Source: Winogradskyella sp. PG-2 (GTDB lineage Bacteria > Bacteroidota > Bacteroidia > Flavobacteriales > Flavobacteriaceae). From it: a DNA stretch of 64,000 nt. Under the pieces are notes generated by a model, which saw nothing but the letters and a program-made list of their open reading frames with translations, made no database searches and was not told the origin of the DNA. The stretch spans positions 2,850,001 through 2,914,000 of the forward strand of contig NZ_AP014583.1 of assembly GCF_000828715.1 (NCBI RefSeq), written 5' to 3'. Positions 14,728 through 22,482 of the stretch are shown here, piece after piece (position 1 is the stretch's first letter; each line of letters starts with the position of its first letter). Made by a program: the position numbers and the translations under genes.

Positions 14728-16116
14728 ATGAAAAGAAGAAGCTTTCTTAAAAAAACATCATTGTCAGTAACAGGAGTTGCAGTGGCATCTATTTTGCCTA
14801 GTTGTGCATACAATATAAAGGATAGACCTTCAGCAAGTCAATATATGGGAGGTTTTGCTGCACCAAAATTAGAAACGGTTAGAGCTGCATTTATTGGTGT
14901 TGGTGCTCGTGGTGGTTATCATATGCAGTTTTTAGCTGAATTGCCAGGAACAGAAGTAGTTGCCATTAGTGATTTGTATGAAGATAATGTGAAGAAATGG
15001 GGAGCTATAGCAAATGAAATAGGTAAGGGCGAGCGACATAATGATGTTAGGCTATATCATGGGGATGAAAACCTTTGGAGAACAATGTTAGATGAAGTAA
15101 AGCCAGATGTTGTTTTTATAGCTACTAATTGGAAGAATCATGCACCAATGGCTATCACATCTATGGAAAAAGGCGCTCATGCTTTTGTTGAGGTGCCAAT
15201 GGCTGTGACACTTCAAGAAATGTGGGATATAGTTGATACATCAGAACGTACACAAAAACATTGTATGATGATGGAAAATGTTAACTATAGCCGTGATGAG
15301 TTAATGTTTTTAAATATGTGCAGACAAGGAGTTATAGGCGATGTTATGCATGGTGAAGCAGCCTATATACATGAACTTCGTTGGCAAATGGAAGAACAAG
15401 AACGTGGAACAGGATCTTGGAGAACACATCATTATGCAAAGCGTAATGGTAATTTATATCCTACGCATGGACTTGGACCTGTTGCACAATACATGAATAT
15501 AGCACGACAAGATGATATGTTTAATAGTATGGTGTCTTATTCTACGCAAGCATTGGGAAGACAACTTTATGCTGAGAAAAATTACCCAAAAGATCATAAA
15601 TGGAACCAATTAGAATTTAAAGGAGGTGATTTAAATACGACTATTATAAAAACAAATATGGGTAGAACGATTATGGTACAATGGGATGAAACAAGTCCTA
15701 GGCCATATTCGCGTCATAATTTAGTTCAAGGGACTAAAGGTATTCTTGCAGGATTTCCCACAAGAGCTGCTTTTGATGGTGGTTTTGAAGGAGTAACTGA
15801 TAACCATCATCGTTGGGTTCAAGGAGAGCATTTACAGGCTTTGTATGAGAAGTACGATCATCCTTTATACAAACGTTTAAATAAAGCTGCTAAAGGTAGT
15901 GGACATGGAGGTATGGATGGTATTATGGTATATCGCATTGTAGAATGTCTACAAAAAGGATTGTCTTTAGATCAAAATGTTTATGAAGGTTGTCTATGGA
16001 GTGCTGTTGCACCTTTAAGTGAACAGTCTGTCGCCAATGGTGGTGAGCCACAAGAATTTCCTGATTTTACTAGAGGTAATTGGAAAACTACAAAACCGTT
16101 AAGTGTTATTTCTTAG
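14728..16116 (+). CDS. Tat-exported Gfo/Idh/MocA-fold enzyme, GH109 (alpha-N-acetylgalactosaminidase-like)
   Basis: A 462-residue protein. The N-terminus has twin arginines (KRRSFLKK) and a lipobox-like ILPSC with Cys26, so it is probably a Tat-exported lipoprotein. The Rossmann NAD loop is GVGARG (57-62). Conserved GH109 features follow: NWKNHAPMA, FVEVPMA, NVNYSRDELMFLNMCRQG, GEAAYIHELRW, YPTHGLGPVAQYMNI and SGHGGMDGIM. GH109 enzymes use tightly bound NAD to release alpha-linked GalNAc by transient oxidation. Not every GH109 member has that activity. It closes the glycan operon, 40 bases after the nucleotidyltransferase. Confidence 0.87.
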   Translation: MKRRSFLKKTSLSVTGVAVASILPSCAYNIKDRPSASQYMGGFAAPKLETVRAAFIGVGARGGYHMQFLAELPGTEVVAISDLYEDNVKKWGAIANEIGKGERHNDVRLYHGDENLWRTMLDEVKPDVVFIATNWKNHAPMAITSMEKGAHAFVEVPMAVTLQEMWDIVDTSERTQKHCMMMENVNYSRDELMFLNMCRQGVIGDVMHGEAAYIHELRWQMEEQERGTGSWRTHHYAKRNGNLYPTHGLGPVAQYMNIARQDDMFNSMVSYSTQALGRQLYAEKNYPKDHKWNQLEFKGGDLNTTIIKTNMGRTIMVQWDETSPRPYSRHNLVQGTKGILAGFPTRAAFDGGFEGVTDNHHRWVQGEHLQALYEKYDHPLYKRLNKAAKGSGHGGMDGIMVYRIVECLQKGLSLDQNVYEGCLWSAVAPLSEQSVANGGEPQEFPDFTRGNWKTTKPLSVIS

Positions 16117-16218
16117 TTTTTGTGAGTTTTAGTTAATATTTATGACAATTATCAGCAATAAAGAAGACTAAATTTCGTATCTTAGAAGTAGTAATTATTA
16201 ACTTAAAAGCGATAGATT

Positions 16219-16518
16219 ATGACGGTAAATTTTCAGTATGTAAACACAGATGTAAGTGAAACACTTTCTAATTTCACTAAGGAAAAATTAGACAAACTAT
16301 TTAATAGATATGAATTTTTAATTAACGCAACAGTCCGTATAAAGCATGATGATAACTTTCATGATAAAGGTAAGATTTGTGATATTGAATTAAGTCTACC
16401 AGGACCTCGCATATTTGCAACATCAAATGAAGCAAATTATGAGGTGGCTGTAAGAGCAACTATCAAGGATTTGGAACGTCAACTTAAGAAACGTAAAGAA
16501 GTATATAAAGTATATTAG
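16219..16518 (+). CDS. hpf: Short ribosome hibernation-promoting factor (HPF/RaiA family)
   Basis: A 99-residue protein with the single beta-alpha-beta-beta-beta-alpha HPF/YfiA domain: VNFQYVNTDVSETLSNFTKEKLDKL, then RIKHDD, the strand CDIELSLPGPRIFATS, and the terminal helix YEVAVRATIKDLERQLKKRKE. It binds the decoding region of the 30S subunit and stalls or stores ribosomes in slow growth. The long-form C-terminal dimerisation domain is absent. It is convergent with rlmH, sharing a terminator. Confidence 0.9.
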   Translation: MTVNFQYVNTDVSETLSNFTKEKLDKLFNRYEFLINATVRIKHDDNFHDKGKICDIELSLPGPRIFATSNEANYEVAVRATIKDLERQLKKRKEVYKVY

Positions 16519-16544
16519 ACTAATATATATAAGAAATTAGTTTT

Positions 16545-16586
16545 TAAAACGCGAATCTTATCTATGATGATAAGGTTCGTTTTTTA
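16545..16586. terminator. Convergent terminator between hpf and rlmH
   Basis: An imperfect stem built around CTTATC/GATAAG and CGAA/TTCG (16552-16579) with A-tract and T-tract on either side. It overlaps the last codons of rlmH and could end both transcripts. Confidence 0.65.
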
Positions 16587-17031
16587 ATATTGTAAATCCT
16601 CTATACAGTTGCTCGATAAAAAATAATCTTACCATTTGGTGAGAAAATGTCATTTTAGAAAGACTTAGTTTTCCATTAGCACGTTTATAAACAGCATCTG
16701 AAAACCCATAAGGACCGCCAATCACAAAGACTAATGTTTTTATGCCAGAATTCATATACTTCTGTAGATAATTAGAAAATGCGACAGAATCTAATTGTTT
16801 GCCGTTTTCATCTAAAAGAATTAAAACATCAGAATTTTGAGTTTTTGCTAAAATGAGTTCTCCTTCTTTTTCCTTTTGCTGAGCATCAGAGAGGTGCTTT
16901 ACTTTTTTTAAATCAGCAATAATTTCAAACTCAAACCGAATATAATGTCCAAGTCTTTTTTGGTAATCTTCAATTAATGTTTGAAGATTCTTGTTGTCGG
17001 TTTTGCCTATGGCTATAAGTTTTATATTCAT
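16558..17031 (-). CDS. rlmH: 23S rRNA (pseudouridine-1915-N3)-methyltransferase RlmH
   Basis: A 157-residue SPOUT methyltransferase that methylates pseudouridine 1915 in helix 69 of 23S rRNA. Recognisable segments are MNIKLIAIGKT, LLDENGKQLDSVAFSNYLQ, the SAM-binding knot FVIGGPYGFSDAVY, LSLSKMTFSHQMVRLFFIEQLYRG and the invariant C-terminal EPYHHR. Length and ending fit the family exactly. It faces hpf; both factors concern the ribosome, but they are on opposite strands, so co-regulation is not implied. Confidence 0.96.
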   Translation of the reverse strand: MNIKLIAIGKTDNKNLQTLIEDYQKRLGHYIRFEFEIIADLKKVKHLSDAQQKEKEGELILAKTQNSDVLILLDENGKQLDSVAFSNYLQKYMNSGIKTLVFVIGGPYGFSDAVYKRANGKLSLSKMTFSHQMVRLFFIEQLYRGFTILKNEPYHHR

Positions 17032-17122
17032 GGTTTCAAAGTTATACTTTTTTGGAATTTGGTATTTAGTTTTTGAAGTTTTAATCTTTCAATACCTATT
17101 TTTACAGTAAATAAGATTTTAC

Positions 17123-17980
17123 ATGATTTCAAAAGAACAATTCAATATAGAGATAGACGGAATTATAAGTAATGCCATTAGAGAAGATGTTGGTGATGGT
17201 GATCATAGTTCATTAGCTTGTATTCCTGTTTCAGCTCTAGGAAAAGCCAAACTTTTGGTGAAAGATGAAGGCACTATTGCTGGTATCGAGTTTGCAAAAC
17301 AAGTTTTTGCCTATGTAGATAAAAACATGAAAGTGGAAACTTTAATTGAAGATGGAACTAAAGTAAAATATGGTGATATTGCGTTCTATGTTGAAGGTGC
17401 ATCTCAATCTATTCTTAAGGCCGAACGATTAGTTTTAAATGCTATGCAACGTATGAGTGCGATTGCAACTAAAACAAAAACCTTTGTTGATTTGTTAGAA
17501 GGTACAGGAACTAAAATCCTTGATACTCGTAAAACAACTCCAGGTATAAGAGCACTAGAAAAATGGGCAGTTAAGATTGGTGGAGGTGAGAATCATAGAT
17601 TCGCCTTGTATGATATGATAATGTTAAAAGATAATCATATAGATTTTGCAGGTGGAGTGGACAAAGCAATTAATTTAACCAAAGCTTATTTAAAGGATAC
17701 TAATAGAGATTTAAAAATTATTGTTGAAGCTAGAAACCTAGAGGAGATAAAAGAAATATTAGATTGTGGTGGAGTATATCGTATTCTAATCGATAACTTT
17801 AATTACGAGGATACGCTTAAAGCTGTAAAACTTATAGGTGATCAATGTTTAACTGAATCTTCTGGGGGAATCAATGAAAAAACGGTTAGACATTATGCAG
17901 AATGTGGTGTGGATTATATTTCGTCTGGTGCTTTAACGCATTCAGTTTATAATATGGATTTAAGTCTTAAGGCAGTATAG
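17123..17980 (+). CDS. nadC: Nicotinate-nucleotide pyrophosphorylase (carboxylating)
   Basis: A 285-residue enzyme that converts quinolinate and PRPP to nicotinate mononucleotide, the step feeding de novo NAD synthesis. Signatures: REDVGDGDHSSLA near the N-terminus, AERLVLNAMQRMSAIAT, the DTRKTTPGIRALEKWAV loop, GGGENHRFALYDMIMLKDNH and ESSGGINEKTVRHYAECGVDYIS. All expected active-site Arg, Lys and His residues of those motifs are present. The next gene begins one base after its stop region (17982), so the pair is likely co-transcribed. Confidence 0.96.
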   Translation: MISKEQFNIEIDGIISNAIREDVGDGDHSSLACIPVSALGKAKLLVKDEGTIAGIEFAKQVFAYVDKNMKVETLIEDGTKVKYGDIAFYVEGASQSILKAERLVLNAMQRMSAIATKTKTFVDLLEGTGTKILDTRKTTPGIRALEKWAVKIGGGENHRFALYDMIMLKDNHIDFAGGVDKAINLTKAYLKDTNRDLKIIVEARNLEEIKEILDCGGVYRILIDNFNYEDTLKAVKLIGDQCLTESSGGINEKTVRHYAECGVDYISSGALTHSVYNMDLSLKAV

Positions 17981-17981
17981 G

Positions 17982-18929
17982 ATGTCTAAACACATAGAAG
18001 ATAAATTAGCTAAAATTCCGGTACTTAATATAGTAGTTCGCTTCTTTAAGCAGATCAAATTACCAGGATTTGAAGGTTTATCTATTTATGATTTAATAGA
18101 ACTTTATATCAGAGGCATTGTAAAAGGTGCTTTAACAACTAGAGCAAGCGCCATTGCTTTTAGCTTCTTTACGGCTATTTTTCCGTTTTTGTTGTTTGTA
18201 ATTATTATAATGCCATATATACCAATTGCTAATTTTCAAAATGAGTTTTTAGATTTTTTGAATTCATTTTTGCCTCCTCAAACATCAGATTTCTTTTTCT
18301 CAAATATTTTTGAAAATATAAGTGGTGGTGCAGGAGCAGGTTTAGTATCATCAGTATTTTTACTATCGATGCTTTTAATGGCAAATGGCGTAAATGCTGT
18401 GTTTTCTGGTTTTGAAAATTCATATCATGAGCAATTAACACGGAATGTGTTTAAACAGTATTTGTATGCTTTAGGTATCGCTTTAATTTTAGCGATACTA
18501 GTATTGCTAACCGTTGCCTTTTTTGGTTATTTTCAACTTTATATCATAGAACCTTTATATGAGCAAATTAATCATGAAGCAGTATCCGAAACTAACTCTG
18601 GTGTCGGTTGGGTGATTTTTGCAAAGTATATGTTTTTTGTGCTGATGGTATATTTGGCTACAGCAACGCTTTACTATTTTGGTACAAGAGAAGGTAGAAA
18701 TACGAGATTCTTTTCGGTAGGTGCATTATTAACAACTTTACTCATCATTTTAACGTCATACCTCTTTGGTATTTATATTAATAATTTTTCTCAATATAAT
18801 GAGCTTTACGGTTCAATTGGAGGCTTATTGATTCTATTACTATATCTATGGCTTAATTCTAATATTTTGCTTTTAGGTTATGAGCTTAATGCTTCGCTTC
18901 AGTATTTGAAGAAGTATCCTAAAAAGTGA
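17982..18929 (+). CDS. YihY/BrkB-family inner membrane protein
   Basis: A 315-residue polytopic membrane protein. The YihY signature TTRASAIAFSFFTAIFPFLLF is at about 46-66. Further hydrophobic segments lie near residues 110-135, 155-185, 205-228, 240-260 and 272-295, giving about six helices. The closing SIGGLLILLLYLWLNSNILLLGYELN is characteristic. The family was once mislabelled as RNase BN; its role is unknown, with transport or envelope functions suggested. It follows nadC closely. Its stop codon directly abuts the stop of the regulator on the other strand. Confidence 0.88.
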   Translation: MSKHIEDKLAKIPVLNIVVRFFKQIKLPGFEGLSIYDLIELYIRGIVKGALTTRASAIAFSFFTAIFPFLLFVIIIMPYIPIANFQNEFLDFLNSFLPPQTSDFFFSNIFENISGGAGAGLVSSVFLLSMLLMANGVNAVFSGFENSYHEQLTRNVFKQYLYALGIALILAILVLLTVAFFGYFQLYIIEPLYEQINHEAVSETNSGVGWVIFAKYMFFVLMVYLATATLYYFGTREGRNTRFFSVGALLTTLLIILTSYLFGIYINNFSQYNELYGSIGGLLILLLYLWLNSNILLLGYELNASLQYLKKYPKK

Positions 18930-19676
18930 TTACTTTTCTTTCAGCAATTTTAATAGCTTTGGTTTTTGTCTTTTAGATACTGGCAATTCTTTTCCATTGG
19001 TTAATATCACGCTTCCTCCATTTCCAGATATATAATTAGCGATTTCATCTGTATTTACTAAATAGGATTTATGAATTTTGAAAAACGATGTGTTTTCGAG
19101 AGTAGATTCAAAGTGCCCTAAGTTTTTTGAGACTAATTGACTTTTTTTCTCAGTAAAAACTTTGCAATAACTTTGGTCAGCTTTAAAATAAAAAACATCT
19201 TTAAGTTTAAGGATTTGTAAACCATTTTTTAGAGAAGGAATTACAACGGTTTCTTTAGGTTTATTATTTAGTCTATTAAATAAGATATCTAATTGATTAG
19301 GTACTTGAAACTCTTGTTTAGATTTTTTGAGCAATCGATTAATGGCTTCATTAAATTTGTCTGCAATAACTGGTTTTAATAAGTAATGAATTGCAGAATA
19401 GTCAAAAGCTTCAATAGCATAAGCGTTAAAACCAGTAACAAAAATGATTTCAAAATCAATGGTATTTAATTCATTTAAAAAATCAAAACTTGTTTTATCA
19501 TGTATCTCAATATCTAAGAATGCCAAATCGATTTTTTGTTTGTTTACAACGTCTATTGCCTCCTCAACAGAATTACATTGGGCAACTACTAAAAATTCGT
19601 CTGCAAATGGTTTAAGGTGATATAGAATGCGATCAATTGCGTGTTGCTCATCATCTAATATTAGAGTTTTTATCAT
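18930..19676 (-). CDS. LytTR-family response regulator
   Basis: A 248-residue two-domain regulator. The receiver (1-120) has the acidic pair in LILDDEQ, the phospho-acceptor Asp55 in LAFLDIEIHD, and the switch Lys in YLLKPV. Residues about 145-248 are a LytTR DNA-binding domain: LKLKDVFYFKADQSYCKVFT, FFKIHKSYLVNTDEIANYI and LPVSKRQKPKLLKLL. It lies 4 bases downstream of its cognate TPR histidine kinase (19681-21450), with which it forms a LytS/LytR-type system. Targets are unknown. Confidence 0.93.
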   Translation of the reverse strand: MIKTLILDDEQHAIDRILYHLKPFADEFLVVAQCNSVEEAIDVVNKQKIDLAFLDIEIHDKTSFDFLNELNTIDFEIIFVTGFNAYAIEAFDYSAIHYLLKPVIADKFNEAINRLLKKSKQEFQVPNQLDILFNRLNNKPKETVVIPSLKNGLQILKLKDVFYFKADQSYCKVFTEKKSQLVSKNLGHFESTLENTSFFKIHKSYLVNTDEIANYISGNGGSVILTNGKELPVSKRQKPKLLKLLKEK

Positions 19677-19680
19677 AGAA

Positions 19681-21450
19681 TTAGTTTTTTTCTTCTAATG
19701 GAAGTTGCACAATAACTTGAACACCTTGGTCTTTGTCAACTATCTTAACAAATCCGTTACTATCCTTTTGTTGATTTATAATTTTAATTCTGTTACTTGT
19801 TATATCTATTCCATAGGATTTGTTTTGTTTATTTTCTTTTTTATCCTGTCTCCCAATACCATTGTCATCAATGGTATAGGTTAGAGTACTATCATTTGCT
19901 TTAATATTTATGGTTATAAATCCATTAGATTTAAGAGAGGCTATACCGTGTTTTATGCTATTCTCTAAAAAAGGTTGAATTATTAAAGGCGGAACTAATA
20001 TGTTTTCTAAATCTATATTTTCCGATATATTAAACTCATAATCAAATGCATTTTTAAAGCGTTTTCGTTCTATTTCTAGATACGTTTTTAAGATTTGTAA
20101 ATCATCTTTTAATAAAACAGAATCTTTTTCAGAATTGATTAATGTTTTACGCATTAGATGTGCAAATTTCGCTAAGTAATCTGAAGCCTCATCAATATCA
20201 TTTTTTATAATATAATCTCCTATAGAATTTAAAGAATTTGATATAAAATGCGGATTCATTTGCGATCTCAGCACTTTTAATTCTGTTTCGCTGATGTTAG
20301 CTTGGAATTCTGCTTCTTTAGCTTTTGTAATAGCTCTTTGTTTACGTCTGTATATTATAAAACCAATTATTGAAGCTAATCCAAGTGAAAGTCCACCAAA
20401 TAAATAACCATTTTTAATCAATTTTTGACGCTTAACTTCTTCTTGAGCAATCGCATTTTTCTTATCTGCCTCATATTTGATTTCTTTTCTTGAAATTTCG
20501 AGCTTTCTATCAATACTCGTTATACTATCTTTTATTTTAACGGATTTATGATAAGTTTCTAAAGCATTTTTATAATCTTTTTTTGCAGCATAAATATTTG
20601 CTCTTATTTCCCAAAGGCTGTATTCTAGGCCAGTTCTATTGGTTTTTTTACTTAGTTCAAAAGCCAAATCGCTATATTTTTGAGCTTCTTCATAGTCTTC
20701 AGTTTGAAGATAAATTGTTGAGGCATTAATATAGGCTGCTAATCGTATAATTTCGATATTGTGTTTGTTTACTAGTTCTAAACATTCTTCAATAGTCTCT
20801 ATGGCCTTATCGTATTTTTTAGTTTCTAATAATGAAAAAGATTTATTACACAAAATATTTGCTAGAAATGGATAGTTTGTGGATTTTCTAGATTCTTCCT
20901 CGACTATATTAAAATAATGAATAGATTTTTCATACTCTTTTAGGCTTGCATAAGCAGTAGCTATTGCTATAAGTACATTTTTATCATTAGGGTAATCAAC
21001 TAATACTTGGTTAAAGTTTTTTAACGCTAAATCGAAATCTTGCATTTGATAATAGATCGATCCTATATTATTTAAAAATGAAATTTTATAGGGTTTATAT
21101 CTGTCGTTTGTCTCAATTAATGAAATACCTTCTTGATAATAATCTATTGCTCTAAAAGGATTGGAGTAGACGTATTGATATGTGATTGCAACTTTTTCTA
21201 ATGCAGATATAGTTCCTTTAGTATAATCTAAACTTCTAGCTAATTTCAAGGTCTCTTCATTAAAATGTAACATTAGAGAATCTGGTTGAGTGTAGATTTT
21301 TTTTGTTGCGTACTGTAATCTTAAGTCTATGTAATTAGTATCAATCTCTTTTGAATTAAGTATTCTGTTTTTTAGCGAGTCTAGCTCTTCGTTTTGAGCT
21401 TTTGCATTAAAAATAATGCATAAAAATATTATGAGAGATAAATTTTTCAT
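19681..21450 (-). CDS. TPR-sensor LytS-type histidine kinase
   Basis: A 589-residue kinase with signal peptide MKNLSLIIFLCIIFNAKAQ. A periplasmic sensor of about six to seven TPR units follows (e.g. YYQMQDFDLALKNFNQVL, KYDKAIETIEECLELV), then a coiled linker, one transmembrane helix near 346-363 and a cytoplasmic His_kinase domain. The phospho-acceptor is in QMNPHFISNSLNSI, and the ATP-binding part includes PPLIIQPFLENSIKHGI and IDDNGIGRQ. It is transcribed ahead of the LytTR regulator at 18930. The stimulus is unknown; TPR sensors imply protein-protein input. Confidence 0.92.
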   Translation of the reverse strand: MKNLSLIIFLCIIFNAKAQNEELDSLKNRILNSKEIDTNYIDLRLQYATKKIYTQPDSLMLHFNEETLKLARSLDYTKGTISALEKVAITYQYVYSNPFRAIDYYQEGISLIETNDRYKPYKISFLNNIGSIYYQMQDFDLALKNFNQVLVDYPNDKNVLIAIATAYASLKEYEKSIHYFNIVEEESRKSTNYPFLANILCNKSFSLLETKKYDKAIETIEECLELVNKHNIEIIRLAAYINASTIYLQTEDYEEAQKYSDLAFELSKKTNRTGLEYSLWEIRANIYAAKKDYKNALETYHKSVKIKDSITSIDRKLEISRKEIKYEADKKNAIAQEEVKRQKLIKNGYLFGGLSLGLASIIGFIIYRRKQRAITKAKEAEFQANISETELKVLRSQMNPHFISNSLNSIGDYIIKNDIDEASDYLAKFAHLMRKTLINSEKDSVLLKDDLQILKTYLEIERKRFKNAFDYEFNISENIDLENILVPPLIIQPFLENSIKHGIASLKSNGFITINIKANDSTLTYTIDDNGIGRQDKKENKQNKSYGIDITSNRIKIINQQKDSNGFVKIVDKDQGVQVIVQLPLEEKN

Positions 21451-21652
21451 GGTTGGTGGTTAGGGTTAATTAATAGCAAATTAAAAATACTGCATTTTAA
21501 GGTTTTTATTAAATATTCCCGTTTATGAGTTAAAAGCTCCCGTCAATAAAATGGGCTTAGCTATTTGGCTTTTGTGATTATAGATTTAGGTAAGAAAATA
21601 GTGTTATCGAACTATTAAATAAACTAAAGTATAACTTCTAAAGCCTTTTAAA

Positions 21653-21817
21653 ATGAAAACATTAAAAAGATTTACATTGTTAATTATGATTATCTGTTTA
21701 AACGTTACTTCTTGCTCAATACAAGATGAGATTATTACAGAAGATGATTCTGAAATTTTATCCACTGATCCTGCAAACAAGGATGATGATCCTGAGATTG
21801 AAGACCCATTAGGTTAA
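21653..21817 (+). CDS. 54-residue acidic lipoprotein
   Basis: ATG 21653 to TAA 21815-21817. A Lys-rich start and hydrophobic core (LLIMIICLNV) end in a lipobox VTSC with Cys21. The remaining 33 residues are strikingly acidic (about 14 Asp/Glu, e.g. DPANKDDDPEIEDPLG). It sits alone on the plus strand between two sensor-kinase operons and shares a strong bidirectional terminator with the regulator at 21841. A membrane-bound acidic peptide beside two TPR kinases could be a signal or accessory partner, but nothing in the sequence proves this. Confidence 0.72.
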   Translation: MKTLKRFTLLIMIICLNVTSCSIQDEIITEDDSEILSTDPANKDDDPEIEDPLG

Positions 21818-21825
21818 TCTCATTT

Positions 21826-21870
21826 AATGGAAATAGAGACTTATTGTTTTGACTCTCTATTTCCATTTTT
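21826..21870. terminator. 14-bp perfect-stem bidirectional terminator
   Basis: AATGGAAATAGAGA (21826-21839) pairs perfectly with TCTCTATTTCCATT (21854-21867), followed by a T-run on the plus strand. The right arm lies inside the last codons of the regulator gene (21841-22482), whose stop is in the loop. Confidence 0.8.
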
Positions 21871-22482
21871 GTATTCTGAGTAAATAGAAACCAAGTGCAC
21901 CGAGTTTTTAGCTCCTATTTTTACCGTTAAATTTTTTATATGTGTCTCTACAGTACGACTGCTTATAAAAAGACGGTCTGCAATTTCTTTTTGAGTTAAG
22001 CCAATTGTAAGCAAATTAATAATCTGTTTTTCGCGATTTGAAATATCTAACCATTTACCAATTTGCAGCATAGATTCTATGCTTTTATCTACATATTTTT
22101 CGCCTTTAGATACGGCATTTAAGGCAGCAAGAGTATCGTCAACTCCCAATTGCTTATCTAAGTATCCATCAACTTTTAAATCGTTGAATAAAATCTCATA
22201 GTTATCTATTTTAGCTTGCTGAGTCAGAATTATAATTTTAATTTTTGGGTATAATTCTTTTACTTTTTTTGCAATTGTAAAGCCACTATAATTACTAGAT
22301 TCAAAGTTAATATCTAGTAAGATTACAGAAATATCATCATTAGTTAAAATCTTTAAAGCTTCATTATAATTGCTAGCAAGTCTTACACTGTTAATCTCAT
22401 CCGTATTTTGCTCTAACAATAGTGCTAAACCTTGAGAGAATAACTTAGAATCATCAACAATTAAAATATCTAATTTTTTCAT
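21841..22482 (-). CDS. NarL/FixJ-type response regulator (LuxR HTH)
   Basis: A 213-residue regulator. The receiver has the acidic pair in LIVDDSK (D10, D11), the phospho-acceptor Asp57 in VILLDINFES, and Thr/Lys switch positions in IIILTQQAK and GYLDKQLG. Residues about 145-205 are a LuxR-type HTH: SNREKQIINLLTIGLTQKEIADRLFISSRTVETHIKNL. Its start overlaps the stop of the TPR kinase at 22479 by 4 bases, so the pair is translationally coupled and the kinase is the likely partner. Confidence 0.93.
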   Translation of the reverse strand: MKKLDILIVDDSKLFSQGLALLLEQNTDEINSVRLASNYNEALKILTNDDISVILLDINFESSNYSGFTIAKKVKELYPKIKIIILTQQAKIDNYEILFNDLKVDGYLDKQLGVDDTLAALNAVSKGEKYVDKSIESMLQIGKWLDISNREKQIINLLTIGLTQKEIADRLFISSRTVETHIKNLTVKIGAKNSVHLVSIYSEYKNGNRESKQ

